A DNA stretch of 64,000 bases. Source: Anditalea andensis (GTDB taxonomy: Bacteria > Bacteroidota > Bacteroidia > Cytophagales > Cyclobacteriaceae). Position numbers and translations under genes: made by a program. Numbering within the stretch: position 1 is the first letter of the stretch; each line of letters begins with the position of its first letter. Location: positions 248,001-312,000 of the forward strand of contig NZ_JMIH01000022.1 in assembly GCF_000714815.1 (NCBI RefSeq). Reading direction: 5' to 3'. Below the pieces are notes generated by a model, which did not search any database, was not told where the DNA came from, and saw only the letters and a program-made list of their open reading frames with translations. Of the stretch, positions 9,286 through 16,893 are shown one piece after another.

Positions 9286-11381
9286 GCATTCACCTCCTTA
9301 CCTCTATATTCATTCATATGCCTAAATACTTCCATCGCCTCTTTAAGATACGCTTGGGCAAAATTAGCACTAGGTTCATTGTCTTTCATTTGATAGGTGA
9401 TCTCACTGAAAGTTTTTCCTAGGTTTAGTTTGGATGTACCTATAAAAGCCTCATCAAACTGGCTAATGATATTGGCATAAGAATTAGTACTGATGCCTTC
9501 TGATAGCAATAGGGCCTTGGCACCGTTTACTAATCCTGTGTAGGTTTGATATATGCTGTCAGCATATTTATTTTCTGCATAGCTGTCTTCAGCGTTGGCC
9601 AATTTTTCTCTGGCTTCTAGCAGAAGGGTGGATACGAGATCTATGACTACACCGGCGCACTCACCTACCCCTACTTCTTTTATATAGGTTTCATTGTTTC
9701 CCCAGTCTATAAAGTCTGATTCCACGATATCGTCAGTAGAAGATAGCGGTTTCAGAATGTCATAGAAGTACTTCTGTTCCATGTGGTCATAGTATTGGGG
9801 GAAAGTTTTTTCTGCTCCATTGGCTTCAAAATCATCTAACAGTACACGGAGTGCCTGAGGTCCTCTTTTGCTTGGGATTTTGATTACCTTATCTGCAAAG
9901 ACTCCTTCTCCGTTGCCCAATATCCTTCCACCGAGCAGCACTTGAAGTGCAGGCACTACTGAGTCACCTACTTTTATAGACATGCCCTGAAATCCTATGG
10001 CAGCCATATTGTGCTGTCCACAGGCATTCATACATCCGGAGATTTTGATCGTGAGGTCTTTGTTGAAAAGATAGTCTGGATATTCTTCAATAATAACTTC
10101 CTCTAATACTTTAGCAATGCCGGTACTGCTGGCTATCCCCAAGTTACAGGTATCTGTTCCTGGACATGCGGTGATATCCCCTAGGCTATTGTATCCATGG
10201 TCTCCCATTCCTATTTTAGTCAGTTCCTGATAGAAGAATGGTATAAGTTCCTTCTTGACATCCCTGATCAATATGTTCTGCCTCAAGGTAAACCTGATTT
10301 CATTATTGGCATATTTCTTTACCAGATCAGCAAGCGCCCTTGCCTGATCCAGGTAAAAATCTCCGAGCAAAACTTTTATGCCTATACTTACAAATCCTTC
10401 TTGCTTTTGAGGAAGTACATTGGTGATCTTCCATTTTTCATACCCTAGACTGGTAGGTTCGTCTACTGCTGGTATTTGTGGATCTGGAAGGGTCTGTAGT
10501 GCTTCATAGCTGGCGTGGTCAATGGGATAAGACTTATGTGGCAATGATTTTTGCTCCTCCTTCACTAGGCCTAAAAATGCCTCTACTCCTATCTCTTTAA
10601 CCAAAAACTTCATTCTGGCCTTAAGCCGTTTGGTTCTCTCTCCATGTCGGTCAAAAACTCTTAATACTCCCTCTATGAAAGGGATAAGTTGATCTACCTC
10701 CAAGAAATCCGTAATAGGATCCGCATGACGTGGTTGGGATCCTAATCCTCCACCTAACAATACTTTAAAACCCCTCTTTTCTAATCCATCTATGTTTTTT
10801 ATTTTAGGAATAAAACCTAAGTCATGTAGGTAAGAAAGTGCTGAGTCATCATCACTGGAAGAAAAGGCCATTTTAAATTTTCTTCCCATTTCCTGACAGA
10901 TAGGATTTCTAAGGAAATATTTAAATGTAGCTTCTGCATATGGCGTTACATCAAATGGCTCATTTGGGTCTACCCCAGCAGTTTCAGATGCCGTAACATT
11001 CCGTACTGTATTCCCGCAGGCTTCCCTGATGGTGACATCGTCCTTGGCCAGTTCCGCCCATAGCTCGGGAGTCCTGTCCAAACTTACAAAATGGATTTGA
11101 ATGTCTTGTCGGGTAGTGATGTGAAGCCTGCCTATGGAATATTCTTCAGACACTTCACAGATTCTTTTAAGCTGCTCAGAGGTGGCTCTTCCATAGGGTA
11201 GTTTGATCCTCACCATCTGCACGCCGGGCTGTCGCTGTCCATAGACGCCACGTGCCAGTCTCAAGCTACGGAATTTTTCCTCATCGATCTGCCCGTTTCG
11301 GAAAAGGGCAATCTTTTTTTCTAATTCTAGTATATCTTTTTCTACTACCGGATTTTCTATTTCAGTACGGAAACTTTGCAT
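9282..11381 (-). CDS. Ferredoxin-type sulfite (or nitrite) reductase with C-terminal HEPN-like domain
   Basis: Siroheme/[4Fe-4S] reductase, by context the sulfite reductase that makes sulfide. Residues 1-540 form the duplicated reductase fold; cluster cysteines are CPGTDTC near 405-411 and CMNAC near 448-452. There is no flavoprotein partner gene, so ferredoxin is the likely donor. Beyond the usual end, about 130 residues (570-699) form an all-helical region with YADSIYQTYTGLVNGAKALL, which resembles HEPN domains; the RNase motif R-x4-6-H of toxin HEPNs is not seen. Sulfite versus nitrite specificity is inferred from neighbours cysN, cysD and cysH. Confidence 0.9.
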   Translation of the reverse strand: MQSFRTEIENPVVEKDILELEKKIALFRNGQIDEEKFRSLRLARGVYGQRQPGVQMVRIKLPYGRATSEQLKRICEVSEEYSIGRLHITTRQDIQIHFVSLDRTPELWAELAKDDVTIREACGNTVRNVTASETAGVDPNEPFDVTPYAEATFKYFLRNPICQEMGRKFKMAFSSSDDDSALSYLHDLGFIPKIKNIDGLEKRGFKVLLGGGLGSQPRHADPITDFLEVDQLIPFIEGVLRVFDRHGERTKRLKARMKFLVKEIGVEAFLGLVKEEQKSLPHKSYPIDHASYEALQTLPDPQIPAVDEPTSLGYEKWKITNVLPQKQEGFVSIGIKVLLGDFYLDQARALADLVKKYANNEIRFTLRQNILIRDVKKELIPFFYQELTKIGMGDHGYNSLGDITACPGTDTCNLGIASSTGIAKVLEEVIIEEYPDYLFNKDLTIKISGCMNACGQHNMAAIGFQGMSIKVGDSVVPALQVLLGGRILGNGEGVFADKVIKIPSKRGPQALRVLLDDFEANGAEKTFPQYYDHMEQKYFYDILKPLSSTDDIVESDFIDWGNNETYIKEVGVGECAGVVIDLVSTLLLEAREKLANAEDSYAENKYADSIYQTYTGLVNGAKALLLSEGISTNSYANIISQFDEAFIGTSKLNLGKTFSEITYQMKDNEPSANFAQAYLKEAMEVFRHMNEYRGKEVNA

Positions 11382-11432
11382 GGTAGGTGGTTTAATAGGT
11401 TCTAAGTATGAGTATGTGGGATAAGTGCCGGC

Positions 11433-12689
11433 CTAATTTATAAAGCCGACACTTACCGTGTCTAAAGTAGCTTCGTCTATCAGGATAAAGCTGCCATTGT
11501 TTTTATTGTTTACATAGGAATCAAAGTGGATAGGTTTACTTAGCCTAAAATTAACTTTGCCGATATCATTCAGTGATAGCTTTTCTGTAGCCTCTTCTCC
11601 GCTAAAATCGGTATGGATTACACTCTCTATACTGTCCACTTTGGCCAGTACACTGTTAACTCCATGCTGTAAGATAAGCTTGGAACCTACGGTCAGGGGT
11701 TTTCTGTTTACCTGACAGATGATGGCCGACAGTTGTTTTTCGGATGTGGGGAGCTCATCTGATTTGACCAGCATATCGCCCCTGCTTACATTGACCTCAT
11801 CTTCTAAAGTGATGGTGACTGAACTGCCTGGCAGGGCTTCATCATATTCTTGATCAAAAAACTCGATGGTTTTAATTCTGCTCTGAGTAAACGATGGCAA
11901 TACCGTGATATCGTCGCCCACAGCTAATCTTCCGCCATGCAATTTTCCTGAAAAACCTCTAAAATCATGGTAGGAAGAAGTCTTTGGCCGGATCACATAC
12001 TGCACCGCAAAACGAGCTGCTGTACTTTCCTGTAAGTCCGAAGGTTCCAATACCTCCAGATGATCTAGCAGGCTGTTTCCTACATACCAGGACATTTTTT
12101 CCGATTTCTGTGCGATATTGTCTCCATTAAGCGCACTGACTGGGATAAAAGAAATCTGATCGGAGGTATAATTACTTTTTTTGATAAGGACTTCAAAATC
12201 TTCTTTGATTTTTAAGTAGGTCTCTTCATCATACTCTACCAAATCCATTTTATTGATGGCAACTACTATATGACTCACCCTTAAAAGATTGTTGATAAAG
12301 AAGTGCCTATAGGTCTGCTCGATTACACCTTTTCTGGCATCTATCAGGATGATGGCCACCTGAGACGTAGATGCACCAGTGACCATGTTTCTGGTGTATT
12401 CCACATGACCTGGTGTATCTGCAATGATGTAATTGGCCTTTTCTGTAGAAAAATATATATGGGCTACATCTATAGTGATGCCCTGTTCACGTTCTGCTAC
12501 CAGTCCATCTGTAGCAAGGGAGAAATCAAGGTAATCAAAACCTTTCTGCTTAGAATTACGCTGAATGGCTTCTATCTTATCAGTGGTCAAAGAATTGGTG
12601 TCGTATAACAGTCTGCCTATTAGCGTACTTTTGCCATCATCTACTGAGCCTGCGGTTGCTATTTTAATAAGTTTTCTATTATCTGTCAT
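11433..12689 (-). CDS. cysN: Sulfate adenylyltransferase subunit 1 (GTPase)
   Basis: GTP-hydrolysing subunit of ATP sulfurylase, which activates sulfate to APS together with CysD. Translation-factor-like GTPase: P-loop GSVDDGKSTLIGRLLYD near residues 14-30, switch II DTPGHVEYTRNM near 92-103, and NKMD near 146-149, followed by two beta-barrel domains. It is 418 residues and stops before any APS kinase domain, so this is CysN alone, not CysNC. That fits the APS-type (not PAPS-type) reductase upstream. Gap to cysD is 52 bases. Confidence 0.96.
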   Translation of the reverse strand: MTDNRKLIKIATAGSVDDGKSTLIGRLLYDTNSLTTDKIEAIQRNSKQKGFDYLDFSLATDGLVAEREQGITIDVAHIYFSTEKANYIIADTPGHVEYTRNMVTGASTSQVAIILIDARKGVIEQTYRHFFINNLLRVSHIVVAINKMDLVEYDEETYLKIKEDFEVLIKKSNYTSDQISFIPVSALNGDNIAQKSEKMSWYVGNSLLDHLEVLEPSDLQESTAARFAVQYVIRPKTSSYHDFRGFSGKLHGGRLAVGDDITVLPSFTQSRIKTIEFFDQEYDEALPGSSVTITLEDEVNVSRGDMLVKSDELPTSEKQLSAIICQVNRKPLTVGSKLILQHGVNSVLAKVDSIESVIHTDFSGEEATEKLSLNDIGKVNFRLSKPIHFDSYVNNKNNGSFILIDEATLDTVSVGFIN

Positions 12690-12741
12690 GGCTGGAAGGT
12701 CTTTATTTCAATAATTTATAAATCAATTGTATCAGAGGTAA

Positions 12742-13641
12742 TTAAAAATATCCCACTTTTTTACGGTTTTCCATGGCTGACTCCGATCTTTTATCATCTA
12801 TCCGGGCGCCTCTTTCAGATATAGTGGAGGCTCTTATCTCTTCTACTACTGCATCAAGTGTTTCTGCCTGAGAAAAAACAGCTGCTGTACAGGTCATATC
12901 CCCTACTGTTCTGAACCTCACCATTTCTTCCAAAACCTGTTCATGCTGTTCTCGGTAAACATGTTCATTGGCTGTCCAGATCATACCGTCTCTCATAAAC
13001 ACTTCGCGTTTATGGGCAAAGTAAATAGATGGTATTTTTATCTTTTCTGTTTTGATATATTCCCACACATCCAGTTCCGTCCAATTGGAAATAGGAAAAA
13101 CCCTTACATTCTGTCCTTGATGGATCCTTCCATTCAGCATATCAAATAATTCTGGTCGCTGGTTTTTTTCGTCCCATTGGCCGAAATCATCCCGAACAGA
13201 AAAGATTCTTTCCTTTGCCCGGGCCTTTTCTTCGTCTCTTCTGGCACCACCTATACAGGCATCAAATTTAAACTCCTCTATAGCATCCAATAAGGTGGTG
13301 GTCTGCAGAGTGTTTCGGCTGGAGTACCTTCCTTTTTCTTCTCTTACTTTTCCCTGGTCTATAGCGTCCTGTACATTTCTTACGATTAGTTCAAGGCCTA
13401 GCTCCGCCACTAATTGATCTCGGAATTCAATTGTTTCCGGAAAATTATGCCCTGTATCTATATGAAGAAGAGGAAAGGGAATTCGCGCAGGATAAAAAGC
13501 TTTTTGAGCCAATCTGACCAAGGTAATTGAATCCTTGCCACCGGAAAAAAGTAATACAGGTTTTTCAAACTGTGCCGCTACTTCACGTATGATGTGGATG
13601 GATTCTGCTTCTTTTGGATTTGGTATGAATATGTTGCTCAT
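12742..13641 (-). CDS. cysD: Sulfate adenylyltransferase subunit 2
   Basis: Catalytic adenylyltransferase subunit of ATP sulfurylase, cytoplasmic. The PP-loop LLFSGGKDSITLVRLAQKAF lies near residues 30-49, with LLHIDTGHNFPET near 59-71 and GGARRDEEKARAKERIFSVR near 132-151. The C-terminus (RGARIDDKRSESAMENRKKV) is characteristic of the family. The 299-residue length is normal. It follows cysH by only nine bases, in one transcription unit. Confidence 0.97.
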   Translation of the reverse strand: MSNIFIPNPKEAESIHIIREVAAQFEKPVLLFSGGKDSITLVRLAQKAFYPARIPFPLLHIDTGHNFPETIEFRDQLVAELGLELIVRNVQDAIDQGKVREEKGRYSSRNTLQTTTLLDAIEEFKFDACIGGARRDEEKARAKERIFSVRDDFGQWDEKNQRPELFDMLNGRIHQGQNVRVFPISNWTELDVWEYIKTEKIKIPSIYFAHKREVFMRDGMIWTANEHVYREQHEQVLEEMVRFRTVGDMTCTAAVFSQAETLDAVVEEIRASTISERGARIDDKRSESAMENRKKVGYF

Positions 13642-13650
13642 TTTATTAGA

Positions 13651-14349
13651 TTATTTTATATGTAAACCACATTCTTTTTTTGAATCTTCCCACCACCATC
13701 TTCCGGCACGAGGGTTTTCCCCGGGGGCTATTGCTCTGGTACAGGGGGCGCAGCCTATGCTGATAAAGCCTTTGTCATGAAGCGGGTTATAGGGGATTTT
13801 GTTGGTTTGGATATATTCCAGCATTGCATCATATGACCAGTCCAAAAGTGGATTGTATTTAATGACTTTATTGCTATCATCCCATTCCAGCTTATGCATC
13901 TGACTGCGGTTTGCATTTTGATCAGCCCTAAGTCCGGTTACCCATATCACCGCTCCCTGTAATGCTCTTTTAAGAGGTTCCACTTTTCTTACATAACAGC
14001 AGTTTTTTCTGTTTTCGGTTGAATCATAGAATCCATTTATACCTTGGGCGCTTACCAGATTTTCTACGGATGAAGTATTGGGGTAGTATAGTTTTATGCG
14101 TGTCTTATATTTATGTTCTGTACGGGCCAGTAGGTCAAGTGTCTCCGGAAATAGTCTGCCGGTGTCAAGTGAAAATATACGGATGTCTAATTTCTGCGTT
14201 GCGATCATCTCTGTGATGACCTGATCTTCCTGACCCAATGATGAGGAAAAAACAACATCTCCGGGAAAGAGTTCACTTAAATACTTTAACCCCTCAGCAG
14301 GGGAGAGGGTATCGATGACCGGTGCTATTGCTTCAATGTTTTTTTTCAT
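13651..14349 (-). CDS. cysH: Assimilatory APS reductase (CysH family)
   Basis: Reduces adenylylsulfate to sulfite with thioredoxin. The 232 residues show the PP-loop-like SSLGQEDQVITEMI at about 36-49 and the cluster cysteines C117-C118 and C200-x-x-C203. The paired CC...CxxC set marks a [4Fe-4S] enzyme using APS rather than PAPS, which agrees with the absence of a cysC gene and of an APS kinase domain on CysN. The catalytic tail ECGLH is at 226-230. It is preceded by a frame of 62 codons with no ATG at 14394-14582. Confidence 0.95.
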   Translation of the reverse strand: MKKNIEAIAPVIDTLSPAEGLKYLSELFPGDVVFSSSLGQEDQVITEMIATQKLDIRIFSLDTGRLFPETLDLLARTEHKYKTRIKLYYPNTSSVENLVSAQGINGFYDSTENRKNCCYVRKVEPLKRALQGAVIWVTGLRADQNANRSQMHKLEWDDSNKVIKYNPLLDWSYDAMLEYIQTNKIPYNPLHDKGFISIGCAPCTRAIAPGENPRAGRWWWEDSKKECGLHIK

Positions 14350-14393
14350 CTGTTTATAATTTGTTTTTCAAAGGGCAGATGTAATCTCGCATT

Positions 14394-14582
14394 TTAAAAT
14401 TCCTCCCAGAGTGTGACATTTTTTGAATGTTCGATGCTCTTTTTATAATTGGAGCTCAATGGCCATAACTTTGCCTCTACTGTAAGGTCTGGATGAAAAC
14501 CTGAACATTTTGCCTGTTTGGTATCATAGCATGAGGTTATTCCGTTTTGTATTTCATCTGTGCCTACCTGTTTTACCAGATC
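14394..14582 (-). other. Open 62-codon frame without ATG, between DUF2061 gene and cysH
   Basis: Directly after the DUF2061 stop (TAG, 14585-14583) and in the same frame, the minus strand stays open for 62 codons to a TAA. The text looks like real protein (QVGTDEIQNGITSCYDTKQ, later LWPLSSNYKKSIEHSKN, ending TLWEEF) and has two cysteines ten residues... apart within SCYDTKQAKC. There is no ATG, GTG or TTG early in it. It may start at a CTG (second codon), be reached by stop readthrough, or be the 3' half of a longer gene. No family recognised. Confidence 0.4.
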
Positions 14583-14858
14583 CTAACGGTAATCTTCTTC
14601 AGTATCTGCTTCTATCTTTACCTTGGTCATTTTTTCCCAGGCTCTTTCATGTAGATAATACAAAAGTATTTTGCTGACCACTTCCACTGAGCCTATTGAA
14701 ATCGCCATAGAAAGCTGCCCCGTTATAATATATGATATGATGATAGTGTCAATTGTACCCACAATTCTCCACGATACGGATTTAACAAAACTCTTAATGT
14801 TTGTGTCTTCTCCAGTGCGGTCTACAAACCACTTTTTGATGGGTTGATCTAAAATCAT
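14583..14858 (-). CDS. DUF2061 membrane protein
   Basis: A 91-residue inner-membrane protein of the DUF2061 family, whose biochemical role is unknown; members often sit beside cysteine/sulfate genes. Hallmarks: SVSWRIVGTIDTIIISYIIT near residues 26-45 (first TM segment) and the C-terminal YYLHERAWEK near 65-74. I chose the ATG at 14858 because it directly precedes the family-like start ILDQPIKKWFVDR; an ATG at 14897 would add 13 residues. It lies 37-76 bases after the Rrf2 gene and before cysH, so a role in sulfate or sulfite transport is an inference from position. Confidence 0.85.
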   Translation of the reverse strand: MILDQPIKKWFVDRTGEDTNIKSFVKSVSWRIVGTIDTIIISYIITGQLSMAISIGSVEVVSKILLYYLHERAWEKMTKVKIEADTEEDYR

Positions 14859-14934
14859 AGCTAAAATCGACAATGTTGAATCTGTAAAAGTATACAAATC
14901 CTATAAAAAAGATAGGGTTTGTGTAAATTTTTTT

Positions 14935-15351
14935 TTATTCTTTTTCGAGTATATCAGCTAAGGTTTTGTTTTCCAGTACATTAAGCATTTCGTCTCTCAC
15001 TTTGATCATCACTTTATTTAACCCACATGTAGCTTCATCTTTACATTCTATACACGGTTCGTAATAATTTATGCTGACACATGGGACCAGTGCTATCGGA
15101 CCGTCCAATAGGCGTATTATCTTGGATAATGCCACATCTTTAGGGTCTTTGATCAAGTAATAACCTCCTCCTTTTCCTTTTTTGCTGCCTAATATTCCGG
15201 CCTTCTTCAGTTCAAGTAATATGTTTTCTAGAAATTTATGAGATATGCCGTAAGCCTCGGATATGTCTTGTATCAAGGCAGGCTTTTTATTACCCACTTT
15301 TCCTAAAAATGTCAATGCGTGAAAAGCGTACTTGGTTTTTTTGGATAGCAT
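14935..15351 (-). CDS. Rrf2-family transcriptional regulator of the sulfate operon
   Basis: A 138-residue winged-helix DNA-binding protein of the Rrf2 (IscR/CymR/NsrR) family. Residues 1-70 hold the HTH (LSKKTKYAFHALTFLG, AYGISHKFLENILLELKKAG) and the wing KKGKGGGYYL. The C-terminal part has four cysteines, C91, C100, C103 and C109, which could ligate an Fe-S cluster, although the spacing is not that of IscR. As first gene of the sulfate assimilation operon it probably controls it in response to cysteine, O-acetylserine or Fe-S status. Upstream the sequence is very AT-rich, with a TATATTTTTG stretch near the start that may be the -7 region. Confidence 0.9.
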   Translation of the reverse strand: MLSKKTKYAFHALTFLGKVGNKKPALIQDISEAYGISHKFLENILLELKKAGILGSKKGKGGGYYLIKDPKDVALSKIIRLLDGPIALVPCVSINYYEPCIECKDEATCGLNKVMIKVRDEMLNVLENKTLADILEKE

Positions 15352-15424
15352 GTTACAAAAATATAAATTTTATTTACTCCAGGCCGGAATTTCCTGTATA
15401 AGTAAATAGAAAAGCTATAATGTT

Positions 15425-15456
15425 AAAAAAAAGCCCCTTATGAAAAGAGGCTTTTT
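15425..15456 (-). terminator. Rho-independent terminator of the barrel gene at 15476-16063
   Basis: Imperfect stem AAGCC-CCTT / AAAGAGGCTT with a short loop; on the minus strand it is followed by a T-run. It lies 20 bases after the stop of the barrel gene and upstream of the Rrf2 gene. Confidence 0.7.
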
Positions 15457-15475
15457 AGCATTGAGTTTCTGGTTC

Positions 15476-16063
15476 CTAAAATAACCTGATACCCAGTGAT
15501 AGGATAATTTGGTTTTGTCTCTGGTCAGTTTGAAATCCCGCTATACTTTCTGCCGTTCTGCCCAAGGGACCTTCATATTTTAGATCAAGTATCAAATTGG
15601 CGATATCCAATCCTATTCCGGCTTGATAGCCTATTGTAGAAGTGTTGTAATCAGGGTCTATAATATTGTCCACGTTATCTTTGAGTTCTGAACTGAGCAT
15701 GAAATTGGCTACCGGACCAGCCTGTATGCGGAAGATGTTAGCCAATTTTAAACCCAGCATTACCGGAACATCCAGCCTATTAAAAGATGCGGCATAAGTT
15801 ACCCTGTTATTGCCGTCCATCCGGCTTATTTCACCACCTGTATTGGTATATAGTACTTCAGGCTGGATAAAGAAAGTATTTCCCCCCATTCTGATAAAGC
15901 CCCCAAGATGGTAACCTATCCTGCTGTCACCGCTGGTATATCCATTTCCGCTGACATTGACATTGCCCTGACTAATCCCTAATTTAGGTCCAATGGAGAA
16001 TTCCTGAGCCTGTACGCTGCCTAAAGTGAATAGGGCGATCACTGCTATAAATAATTTTTTCAT
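15476..16063 (-). CDS. Porin-family outer-membrane beta-barrel protein (PorT-like)
   Basis: A 195-residue secreted barrel. The start at 16063 gives a clean signal peptide, MKKLFIAVIALFTLGSVQAQ; the frame open from 16144 would add 27 residues of no signal character. The mature protein begins EFSIGPKLGISQGN and shows the alternating pattern of the outer_membrane_beta-barrel_2 family, with GGFIRMGGNTFFIQPEVLYT in the middle and the C-terminal strand ILSLGIRLF ending in Phe, the assembly signal. No specific role can be assigned. Confidence 0.85.
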   Translation of the reverse strand: MKKLFIAVIALFTLGSVQAQEFSIGPKLGISQGNVNVSGNGYTSGDSRIGYHLGGFIRMGGNTFFIQPEVLYTNTGGEISRMDGNNRVTYAASFNRLDVPVMLGLKLANIFRIQAGPVANFMLSSELKDNVDNIIDPDYNTSTIGYQAGIGLDIANLILDLKYEGPLGRTAESIAGFQTDQRQNQIILSLGIRLF

Positions 16064-16332
16064 GATTTTTATATGGTATAATTTGAATCTAGTATCTCTC
16101 TTTTTCTCTTTGACAGGAGCATGAGGTCCTAATTTGATCATCAATACAACGATAGTAAGCGAAAAAAGATGCTTTATAAAGAAAAAAAATTAAATATTTT
16201 TAACAAAAAGACATTTTGAATGACGGAATTTCTTCTATTAAACTGCGTTTTGTCTTATCATATGGTGAAATCATATGAAGGTTATTTATTTCAAACAATA
16301 TAAAGGATTTACCGGGAAAGCTTGATTTTAAA

Positions 16333-16698
16333 TTAATCTTTTAAGGTTAAACTTTTGATCGTGGTTACAATTTTCTCTACCTCAAAAGGTTTTGAAAATA
16401 GGGCATCAAATTTTTTTGATGATTTTGCTTTCATGTGCTCCAAGTTTCCTTGGGTAAAACCGATGATAGGAGTAGATTTGAGAATAGGATGTGCTTTTAT
16501 TTCTTCCAAAAGTTCAATTCCATTCATTTTTGGCATCATGATATCGGTCATGATAATGTCAAAATTAATATCCTCAACCAATATTTTCATAGCCTCTATA
16601 CCGTCTTTAGCTAAGGTTACCTGATATTGGTTCTTTTCTAGTAGTTTTTTTAGAATAAAACGATTAATTTCTTCGTCTTCAACTATCAAAATCTTCAT
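16333..16698 (-). CDS. Single-domain response regulator (CheY-like receiver)
   Basis: A stand-alone receiver of 121 residues: acidic pair in LIVEDEE near 4-10, phospho-acceptor Asp52 in IIMTDIMMPKMNG, the Thr of GFTQGN near residue 80, and the conserved Lys in FSKPF near 104. There is no output domain, so it must act by binding a partner, as in phosphorelays or motility control. No histidine kinase is near; it is monocistronic, with AT-rich flanks. Confidence 0.93.
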   Translation of the reverse strand: MKILIVEDEEINRFILKKLLEKNQYQVTLAKDGIEAMKILVEDINFDIIMTDIMMPKMNGIELLEEIKAHPILKSTPIIGFTQGNLEHMKAKSSKKFDALFSKPFEVEKIVTTIKSLTLKD

Positions 16699-16832
16699 AA
16701 ATCTATATTATAAGCCTGTTTCACGTAAAATATACCACTTGTAAAAAGTTATTTTTTAAACATAAATAATAAAATGGTAAAAATAAAAGGTGGTTTAAGT
16801 TTTATATCTAAAAAGTTTTGCATTGAAGAAAA

Positions 16833-16868
16833 ATATACAAAAGGACCTAAAAAAGTCCTTTTGTATAT
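16833..16868 (-). terminator. Rho-independent terminator of the NSS transporter locus
   Basis: Perfect 14-base inverted repeat (16833-16846 with 16855-16868) with an 8-base loop, followed on the minus strand by a T-rich tract. It lies 25 bases past the transporter stop. Confidence 0.75.
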
Positions 16869-16893
16869 GTTAATAATCATAAATTACTTTAGA

